The translations under genes and the position numbers were made by a program. From RGIG9079 sp964567845 (lineage in GTDB: Bacteria; Bacteroidota; Bacteroidia; Bacteroidales; Marinifilaceae), in the NCBI GenBank assembly GCA_964567845.1, contig CAZMOG010000020.1:1-28659 (forward strand): 28,659 nt of DNA. The letters run 5' to 3'. A model generated the notes under the pieces. It saw nothing but the letters and a program-made list of their open reading frames with translations, was not told the origin of the DNA and ran no database searches. Positions 23,629-28,659 of this stretch are shown here, piece after piece. The number at the start of each line of letters is the position of its first letter. Positions within the stretch are counted from its first letter, which is position 1.

Positions 23629-23655
23629 ATTTGCATTATAACACGAGATGCAAAT
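23629..23655. promoter_or_regulatory. Inverted repeat over the grdX -10 region (candidate operator)
   Basis: ATTTGCAT (23629-23636) and ATGCAAAT (23648-23655) are exact reverse complements 11 bases apart. They overlap part of the -10 box and most of the spacer of the grdX promoter. The location suits a repressor site. No regulator gene is adjacent. Confidence 0.5.
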
Positions 23656-23663
23656 TTTTTCAA
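23635..23663 (-). promoter_or_regulatory. Sigma-A promoter of the grd operon
   Basis: On the minus strand TTGAAA (23658-23663), a 17-base spacer and a perfect TATAAT (23635-23640). Transcription would start near 23628, giving a 45-base leader that holds a CAGCC-GCG-GGCTG hairpin near 23603-23615. I see no room for a glycine riboswitch. Confidence 0.82.
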
Positions 23664-23685
23664 TAATCAACATATTAGTTATTGA
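23660..23685. promoter_or_regulatory. Inverted repeat at the grdX -35 region
   Basis: TCAATAA (23660-23666) and TTATTGA (23679-23685) are perfect 7-bp arms 12 bases apart, overlapping the -35 box from upstream. Activator or repressor binding is possible. It is AT-rich, so chance is not excluded. Confidence 0.35.
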
Positions 23686-23748
23686 GAAAAACTATAGACC
23701 TACCATGCCCATAGGAAATGTCAATTCCTTTTTGCCTATATTGCACAA

Positions 23749-24759
23749 TTAACACAACCATTTCTTATCAATCATGTACAAAAAACTCATATCCAGATAT
23801 CGTCCCAGCTTTTGAAAAGTCGATTCATTCCGGATAAGACGGTCGGGATTCTGGTATTCCACCCATGCCATAGCACACCATGTGATGCCTCGAAGACAAG
23901 TAATTGCAATATATGTTTTTACCTTTTCTTCCAAGGCTTCTACCTCAAATCTTCCAGCCACTTTATCTATGTAATCCTTTATAAATCTTTCTACTTCTTC
24001 CTTATTAAGAATCACATCTGTCTTCCAAAAGGTCGTAGTCGGCGCAAGAAAGTGTCCCAAATCCTGCGCAGGTTCCCCATAAAGAGGCTTTTCCCAATCA
24101 ATAAGATATGCTTTTTTTATCTGTGCATCAACCAGGAAATTGGTAGAATTTAATTCTGTGTTAATGCAGCACTTATAACCTATTTCCATCTGGGATTTTC
24201 CCGCAATCTCCCATGCTCTGTCAAGCATCTTTCGAATATACCTCTTTACTTCTTCCTCACCGAGCGAAGACTCCATATAAGTCTTGACCATCGCTTCACA
24301 CTCTTCCAAAATTGCTTTCAATGGTTCAGATGGTTCTATAAGCTTATCTTTATCTACACACTTTACACTATGAATATCCGCAAGACACTCTGCTGCAAGA
24401 CACAAATCCTTCCTATAATCCAAATGCTCTCCCGGCAGATATTCCATAACAAGTACACCGTGGGAAAGGTGCGAAAGACTTCCATCTACATAATAAACCT
24501 TCGGTGTTCTTCCCGACTGCTCCAGCCCTTTCAATGCATCATATTCATATTGTATCTGATTCTCAAGATGCATCTGGCTGCCGCAGTTTACCCTGAGCAA
24601 AAGCTTTTGCCCTGTACTCGGATGAATAAAACTATAATTGATATTATATTCTCCCTGTGCTAACAGCTCATATTCTTCTGTCTGCTCCTTGGGAAGTCCC
24701 AATGCTTCTCTATAGGAAGCAAGTGTTACATATTCTCTCAGCCCCTTGATTCGTTCCAT
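23749..24759 (-). CDS. APH/choline-kinase-fold phosphotransferase, atypical active site
   Basis: A 336-residue protein with the aminoglycoside phosphotransferase/choline kinase fold. It has a small N-lobe with Q-G-E-Y-N-I-N-Y-S-F and the lysine-like L-L-R-V, a hinge with V-L-V-M-E-Y-L-P-G-E-H-L, and a catalytic lobe. The loop that is H-x-D-x-x-x-x-N in the family reads I-N-T-E-L-N-S-T-N-F: His is replaced by Asn, the catalytic Asp by Glu. The metal-binding D-W-E (normally D-F/W-E) and E-P-A-Q-D-L-G-H-F remain. AAGGGG precedes the ATG. It is the last gene of the operon, 14 bases after the glycosyltransferase. The substrate is unknown; a sugar, choline-like alcohol or nucleoside are possible. 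Confidence 0.78.
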   Translation of the reverse strand: MERIKGLREYVTLASYREALGLPKEQTEEYELLAQGEYNINYSFIHPSTGQKLLLRVNCGSQMHLENQIQYEYDALKGLEQSGRTPKVYYVDGSLSHLSHGVLVMEYLPGEHLDYRKDLCLAAECLADIHSVKCVDKDKLIEPSEPLKAILEECEAMVKTYMESSLGEEEVKRYIRKMLDRAWEIAGKSQMEIGYKCCINTELNSTNFLVDAQIKKAYLIDWEKPLYGEPAQDLGHFLAPTTTFWKTDVILNKEEVERFIKDYIDKVAGRFEVEALEEKVKTYIAITCLRGITWCAMAWVEYQNPDRLIRNESTFQKLGRYLDMSFLYMIDKKWLC

Positions 24760-24773
24760 TTCATCACACCCCT

Positions 24774-26153
24774 TTATCTGATATCACGATACATATCCGA
24801 AATTTCTTTTATTGCAACACCATCTCTGTATTTTTTGCGAAGACGATTCATTTTCCACATAACATCCAGTTTCGGAATCATTTCTTTTGGAAACCTTCTG
24901 TCCGAAGTGTAGATTCTTCTTTTTGCCATTCCAAATTTTACCTTCATAGCCTTTAAGGTAAGGGATAACTGGTAATCCTCCATAATCGGAATTTCCGGGA
25001 ACATGCCTGCCTCAAAGAAAAGCTCTCTGTCCATAAACATTCCCTGATCACCAAACATTACTTTGCGGTCAAATACTCTCATATTGGATACTACCCTGCA
25101 GGTTAATAAGAAGAACTGCTTGGAACGAAAGGCAATTCCAAAACATCCTGCGTGATGATTTGTCATAACTTCTCTAATCTGTTCCAAAGGCTTCCTTGGA
25201 AGTTCGCTGTCACAGTGAAGGAAAAAGAGAACATCTCCATTACTTTCTTTCGCACCCGTATTCATCTGCACGGCTCTTCCTTTGCCAGAGCGAATCACAC
25301 GAAATGCAGGATGCATCATTTCTAATGTCCTATCACTACTTCCGCCATCCACAAAGATAATTTCACATTTATCCTTTAATGGCAGAAGCTGATTCTGAAT
25401 GGTTCGAATGGTCTTTTCTTCATTATATGTGGGTACAATAATAGAAATTTTGGCTGATTCTGCTACAAATCTTCCTGTATTCGTTTTCTGAAGATGTTTT
25501 TTATCACGGATATATTTTCTGTATGCCTTCAAATCCTCAGGAGTATCCAAATCTGAAAGCATTCTTACACAACCTGTTGTAATCTCTAATTCCGCTAACC
25601 CCTTCAACGTATCCTTGAGAACACTTCCATGTCCATAGCTTTTGATTCCAAACACTTCTCCCATGGGTTTCTTCATGCCAACCAGATAATATCCGCCATC
25701 TTTTGTTGGACCAAATACCACATCACGCTCTTCCAGAATACGAAATGCCTGCTCTAAATCATTTTTATGAATTTCCGGTATGTCTGTTCCAATCAGGACA
25801 CATTCGTCATACCCCTTCCCCAGTACTTCATGAATTGCATTATACATCTTGTCCCCAAGGGTATTTCCCCGCTGTACTTTATAGGCGCTTGTCTTTCCAA
25901 ACACTTCCGCAAGGATTCTTCGTTTTTTCTTCCAGATACGCTCATCCTCATCTGTCCACTCTGTCTGATTTGCCCTGTCATCGGTGTAGTATACAAACTT
26001 GTCTGCATCCACCTTTTCACATTCCACAGCAATATCTCTAAGCAGACACCCATGTAAATCAGCACATTCTTTTCCACTCAGATAAGGCATCATTCGTGTC
26101 TTTGTCTGCCCCGGAAACGGAACTCTCGTAAATACAATAATGGCTTTTCTCAT
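24774..26153 (-). CDS. Fused glycosyltransferase (TIGR04282-like + TIGR04283-like)
   Basis: A 459-residue two-domain protein. Residues about 1-205 resemble the TIGR04282/DUF2064 nucleotidyl- or glycosyl-transferase family: F-T-R-V-P-F-P-G-Q-T-K-T-R-M, L-I-G-T-D-I-P-E-I, F-G-P-T-K-D-G-G-Y-Y-L-V-G. Residues about 230-459 are a family 2 glycosyltransferase of the TIGR04283 type: I-S-I-I-V-P-T-Y-N-E-E, F-V-D-G-G-S-S-D, G-R-A-V-Q-M-N-T-G-A, H-C-D-S-E-L-P, M-E-D-Y-Q-L. In many genomes these are two adjacent genes, and databases link them to arsenosugar synthesis. No arsenic gene is visible here. Its start overlaps the stop of the preceding VTT gene (TAATG), so translation is coupled. The product is unknown. 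Confidence 0.82.
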   Translation of the reverse strand: MRKAIIVFTRVPFPGQTKTRMMPYLSGKECADLHGCLLRDIAVECEKVDADKFVYYTDDRANQTEWTDEDERIWKKKRRILAEVFGKTSAYKVQRGNTLGDKMYNAIHEVLGKGYDECVLIGTDIPEIHKNDLEQAFRILEERDVVFGPTKDGGYYLVGMKKPMGEVFGIKSYGHGSVLKDTLKGLAELEITTGCVRMLSDLDTPEDLKAYRKYIRDKKHLQKTNTGRFVAESAKISIIVPTYNEEKTIRTIQNQLLPLKDKCEIIFVDGGSSDRTLEMMHPAFRVIRSGKGRAVQMNTGAKESNGDVLFFLHCDSELPRKPLEQIREVMTNHHAGCFGIAFRSKQFFLLTCRVVSNMRVFDRKVMFGDQGMFMDRELFFEAGMFPEIPIMEDYQLSLTLKAMKVKFGMAKRRIYTSDRRFPKEMIPKLDVMWKMNRLRKKYRDGVAIKEISDMYRDIR

Positions 26154-26869
26154 TATTTCGCATCCTTTTTCTGTTTTTCATCATAAATCTTTTTCATAGT
26201 TGCAACTAAAATAGATAAGGAGAATAAAATCAACAACCCTGTCATTAACATCTGTGCGCCACCTGTAAGCATTCCGCCAACATAAGAGTATACGATTGTC
26301 GCCGGAAGCTGACCAATACCGGTTGCCACAAAGAATTCAATAAAGGACATAGATGTAAGTCCTGCTGCATAGCTCACATAGTCAAATGATACAAAAGGAA
26401 GTAGGCGACAAACCAGGATAGTGTTTCTTCCATATTTTTCGAAGAATGTATCAATCTGTTCCAAGCCAGCTTTGCTTGTTAATTTAATTGCCACATCACG
26501 TCCTAATACTCTTGCAATAAAGAAACAGATTGCTGCCCCTGCCATGGCACTGGACCATGAAAGAATTGCACCCTGCCACCAGCCAAAAAGGTTAGCATTG
26601 GTTAAGGTAATCAAGAACGCAGGAATTGGAGCCGCTAAAGACTGTAAAATCATCAATAAAAAAGAGACAATTGCTGCATAAGTTCCGTAAGAAGCCATGA
26701 ATTCTTCTACCTTAGTTAAATCACCACTTGCAAGAACTGCAAATACATTGCCAATGGTAGCGTGTACAGATGGTACAAGATAATAAGCAAGAACCATTGC
26801 CGCCAAAAGCAGTCCTACTACCAGTTTCTTCCCCAGATTATTTTTCTTGTTTTCTTTTGTGTTTTCCAT
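26153..26869 (-). CDS. VTT (TVP38/TMEM64, DedA-related) membrane protein 1
   Basis: A 238-residue polytopic protein of the VTT/SNARE-associated family; relatives include DedA-like lipid or envelope transporters. It has about six hydrophobic segments: 16-36 as anchor, then 67-85, 98-120, 157-175, 180-200 and 206-226. The conserved core is A-R-V-L-G-R-D-V-A, then R-L-L-P-F-V-S-F-D-Y-V-S-Y-A-A-G-L-T and G-Q-L-P-A-T-I-V-Y-S-Y-V-G. GGAGG precedes the ATG. It lies 24 bases after the Fe-S gene and overlaps the glycosyltransferase gene. A transport or lipid-flipping role for the operon's product is possible. Confidence 0.85.
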   Translation of the reverse strand: MENTKENKKNNLGKKLVVGLLLAAMVLAYYLVPSVHATIGNVFAVLASGDLTKVEEFMASYGTYAAIVSFLLMILQSLAAPIPAFLITLTNANLFGWWQGAILSWSSAMAGAAICFFIARVLGRDVAIKLTSKAGLEQIDTFFEKYGRNTILVCRLLPFVSFDYVSYAAGLTSMSFIEFFVATGIGQLPATIVYSYVGGMLTGGAQMLMTGLLILFSLSILVATMKKIYDEKQKKDAK

Positions 26870-26893
26870 GTTAGCCTCCTAAAATGTTTATCC

Positions 26894-27919
26894 TTAATAT
26901 AATTTTGTTTTTATTCGGTTCATAAAAGAACCGGAAGTATCTGATATTTCATTCGTTTCAAGAATTTCTGTAAGAACATGAGTCACCTTTCCGCAACCAT
27001 TTCGCATCAAATTTCCAGAGCAGGAAGCACAATAGGTGTAGATTTCTTCATACCCTGCTTCCTTTAAGCCTTTTGCCATACCTTTTGCAAGCTCTGGTTC
27101 TTTGCCTGCCGCACAGCCACCAAGCCCACAGCAGGAAGCCTCTTTCAATATATTGATTTTTCCAGTTACATACGACTCAATCTGTACCAGAAGTTCTTTT
27201 TCCTTTCGGTCAGGACATGGCAGAAATACTGAAATATCTCCTTCTATTTTTGTTCCAAGTCCAAGTTCCTGCAGCTTTTCATATATACTGATTACGTTAA
27301 TGCCTTTCAACCTGCATTTTAAGAAACCATAGCAATTCGGACATGCCACAACTAATTCTGTTACGTCACTTTCCTTGAGTCTTTTTTCAATTCCTTTTAT
27401 AATCTTCTCTTCCTGCTCCTTTAAACCAAGCTCCGCAACCGGCTTACCGCAACAGTCAAACACTACTCCAACTCCATATTCTTTCAATATAGAAGTTAGC
27501 TTTGCATTCGTCTTTGGATAAAAGGATGGGAAATTGCAGCCCGGAAAAAATACACTCTTCTTTTCCTCCAAGCCACCCCTTACATCACTTACATCTTTAC
27601 ATTTTGCAGAGCCAATATGCTTATAATTTCGGAACAAATAATCCTTCTTCTCCATAAGAAGCATGCCGTATCCTTTTTCAGGCACTTTACCCTTATTCTC
27701 TGCAACTGCTTTCCGTCTCATTTCAAGAATTATATTACGTCCATCTATCCCCACCGGACAAACCTCTGAACATTTACCACATAAAAAACAGTGGTATGCC
27801 AGTTCGCTAAGTTTTTCTATATTACTAATATCAAGTCCATATTTCGTAAGAAATGAGCAGTTTCTTGTACATTTACCGCAGTGGATACATCCCTCTATAT
27901 TCATGCTTTCTTTATTCAT
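26894..27919 (-). CDS. Fe-S oxidoreductase with two [4Fe-4S] and two CCG motifs
   Basis: A 341-residue protein resembling HdrC/HdrB or GlpC/LutA-type electron-transfer subunits. N-terminal clusters are C-I-H-C-G-K-C-T-R-N-C (residues 11-21) and C-F-L-C-G-K-C-S-E-V-C-P-V-G (about 44-57). CCG-type domains follow: F-F-P-G-C-N-F-P and F-D-C-C-G-K-P-V, then L-P-C-P-D, A-S-C-C-G-L-G-G-C-A-A-G and Y-C-A-S-C-S-G-N. C-P-N-C-Y-G-F lies between. The ATG at 27917-27919 begins one base after the preceding stop; AAGGAG is 11 bases upstream. Placement between two VTT membrane proteins suggests a membrane-associated redox step, but the electron partners are not visible. Confidence 0.85.
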   Translation of the reverse strand: MNKESMNIEGCIHCGKCTRNCSFLTKYGLDISNIEKLSELAYHCFLCGKCSEVCPVGIDGRNIILEMRRKAVAENKGKVPEKGYGMLLMEKKDYLFRNYKHIGSAKCKDVSDVRGGLEEKKSVFFPGCNFPSFYPKTNAKLTSILKEYGVGVVFDCCGKPVAELGLKEQEEKIIKGIEKRLKESDVTELVVACPNCYGFLKCRLKGINVISIYEKLQELGLGTKIEGDISVFLPCPDRKEKELLVQIESYVTGKINILKEASCCGLGGCAAGKEPELAKGMAKGLKEAGYEEIYTYCASCSGNLMRNGCGKVTHVLTEILETNEISDTSGSFMNRIKTKLY

Positions 27920-27920
27920 A

Positions 27921-28598
27921 TTATGCAGATTCTCCTTCTATAAAATACTTCTTCTTAAGAAAATCTCCTATTCCTATTACAACCACTGCTAACACCACTG
28001 CAATTCCAATATACAAAAAGCGGTTTTCTGCATCTGCAAGTCCTGCTGTTCCAACTGTATACATCGCTGTTCCCGGAATCATGAAAAGAAGCGAGCAGAT
28101 AGAATAAGTACTGAACCTAATATCCGTAATTCCATAAGCAAAGTTCTGCAAATTATATGGAAACAACGGAATCAATCTTGTAATCATTAAAACGAAGATT
28201 TCATTTTTTCCACTTTCATCAAATAACCACTTTTTCAGATACTTATTTTTCATTACCACTGGTTTAATGCTGTCCTGCAGGAAAAATCGTCCTGCAAGAA
28301 AAGCTGCCATTGCTCCAATGGTTGTTGCCATTGAGCAAAGCAAGGTTCCAAGCCATGGTCCAAAAATCAATCCGGCAAGAATAGCAAATGTAACGCCTGG
28401 AAGTGCCAGCACCACACACCCCACTGCAGTAAGTACAATATAAATGATGGATGCCAAAACCAAATTATTCTGTACCATTTCTTCCATAAATTTAAGATTG
28501 TCCCTATTACTAATGTAATCTGACCAGCCAAAAATATGATTTAACACTAAAATTGTAATAACCAGACCGGCAAAAAGCCATAATTTCTTATTTTTCAT
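27921..28598 (-). CDS. VTT (TVP38/TMEM64, DedA-related) membrane protein 2
   Basis: A 225-residue paralog-type VTT protein with about six hydrophobic segments. It has G-P-W-L-G-T-L-L-C-S-M-A-T-T-I-G in the re-entrant region, then T-R-L-I-P-L-F-P-Y-N-L-Q-N-F-A-Y-G-I-T and P-G-T-A-M-Y-T-V-G-T-A-G, the classical TVP38 core. It shares architecture but not close sequence with the VTT protein at 26153-26869. Its stop is one base before the Fe-S gene start. Only a weak AGAAGAG lies before the ATG, so translation may be coupled to the gene ending at 28607. Confidence 0.85.
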   Translation of the reverse strand: MKNKKLWLFAGLVITILVLNHIFGWSDYISNRDNLKFMEEMVQNNLVLASIIYIVLTAVGCVVLALPGVTFAILAGLIFGPWLGTLLCSMATTIGAMAAFLAGRFFLQDSIKPVVMKNKYLKKWLFDESGKNEIFVLMITRLIPLFPYNLQNFAYGITDIRFSTYSICSLLFMIPGTAMYTVGTAGLADAENRFLYIGIAVVLAVVVIGIGDFLKKKYFIEGESA

Positions 28599-28606
28599 CT
28601 ACTCTT

Positions 28607-28659
28607 CTACTTTCTTATCAGCTTAGCAAATACTTTTACAATCTGAATCAATGCTGTCA
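28607..28659 (-). CDS. 3' end of a gene cut by the window edge
   Basis: On the minus strand one frame reads T-A-L-I-Q-I-V-K-V-F-A-K-L-I-R-K and stops with TAG at 28607-28609, nine bases before the VTT gene start. Only 16 residues are present, with an amphipathic, basic ending. It is probably the upstream member of the same operon. Too short to assign. Confidence 0.35.
   Translation of the reverse strand, partial: TALIQIVKVFAKLIRK

Noticed and set aside
23584..23673. 30-codon upstream extension of grdX
   Set aside because: It overlaps the -10 box and operator-like repeat, lacks a ribosome binding site, and does not fit the family's N terminus.
23584..23748. Glycine riboswitch upstream of the grd operon
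   Set aside because: Only about 45 bases lie between the predicted start and grdX, and no glycine aptamer-like sequence was seen in the whole 165-base gap.
1..28659. CRISPR arrays, rRNA genes, intact transposases or prophage
   Set aside because: No regularly spaced repeats, rRNA sequence, transposase or phage structural genes were seen on either strand.

Overview
The window looks like a chromosomal segment of an anaerobic, amino-acid-fermenting member of the Clostridia, possibly Lachnospiraceae. The evidence is low-to-moderate GC, strong AGGAGG ribosome binding sites, sigma-A-type promoters, and a glycine reductase operon with clostridial-type proteins. The species cannot be named from the sequence alone.

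Layout. (1) Bases 1-3300 are an accessory, decaying region on the minus strand. It holds a DUF4926 small protein, a frameshifted polymorphic-toxin-like gene with a DUF6883-like end, a 5'-truncated unknown gene, a duplicated scrap of a membrane-protein gene, a gutted pnuC-like relic, a four-helix membrane protein and a 53-residue membrane peptide. (2) Bases 3340-5953 (+) carry nicotinate phosphoribosyltransferase and a VanY-type D,D-carboxypeptidase; the latter has a highly foldable leader. (3) Bases 6131-7747 (+) and 7829-11024 (-) are two converging selenium-supply operons: YedE transporter, TusA-like carrier and a DUF3343 protein on one side; SelD, YedF, a cysteine desulfurase-like enzyme and a second DUF3343 protein on the other. 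(4) Bases 11230-15638 (-) form tRNA-Sec/selA/selB/lysR, driven by a clear promoter in front of the tRNA. (5) Bases 15799-23583 (-) are the glycine reductase operon, in transcription order grdX, grdE, grdB, trxB, trxA, grdA, grdC, grdD. grdB and grdA each contain an in-frame UGA for selenocysteine and must be read through to be complete. (6) Bases 23749-28598 (-) form a tight operon: VTT membrane protein, Fe-S/CCG oxidoreductase, second VTT protein, a fused glycosyltransferase and an APH-fold kinase.

How it works together. Selenium would be imported (YedE), carried and mobilised (TusA-like, DUF3343, YedF, desulfurase), activated by SelD to selenophosphate, loaded onto tRNA-Sec by SelA, and inserted by SelB at the UGA codons of GrdA and GrdB. 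Those selenoproteins, with GrdE, GrdC/GrdD and the dedicated thioredoxin pair, reduce glycine to acetyl phosphate and ammonia. Supply, insertion machinery and consumer thus lie within about 17 kb.

The least explained parts are the multibranched leader at 4933-5055, strong hairpins without U-tracts inside the selenium and grd operons, inverted repeats on the grdX promoter, a one-base irregularity in the tRNA-Sec acceptor stem, and the glycosyltransferase/VTT/Fe-S/kinase operon, whose product is unknown.
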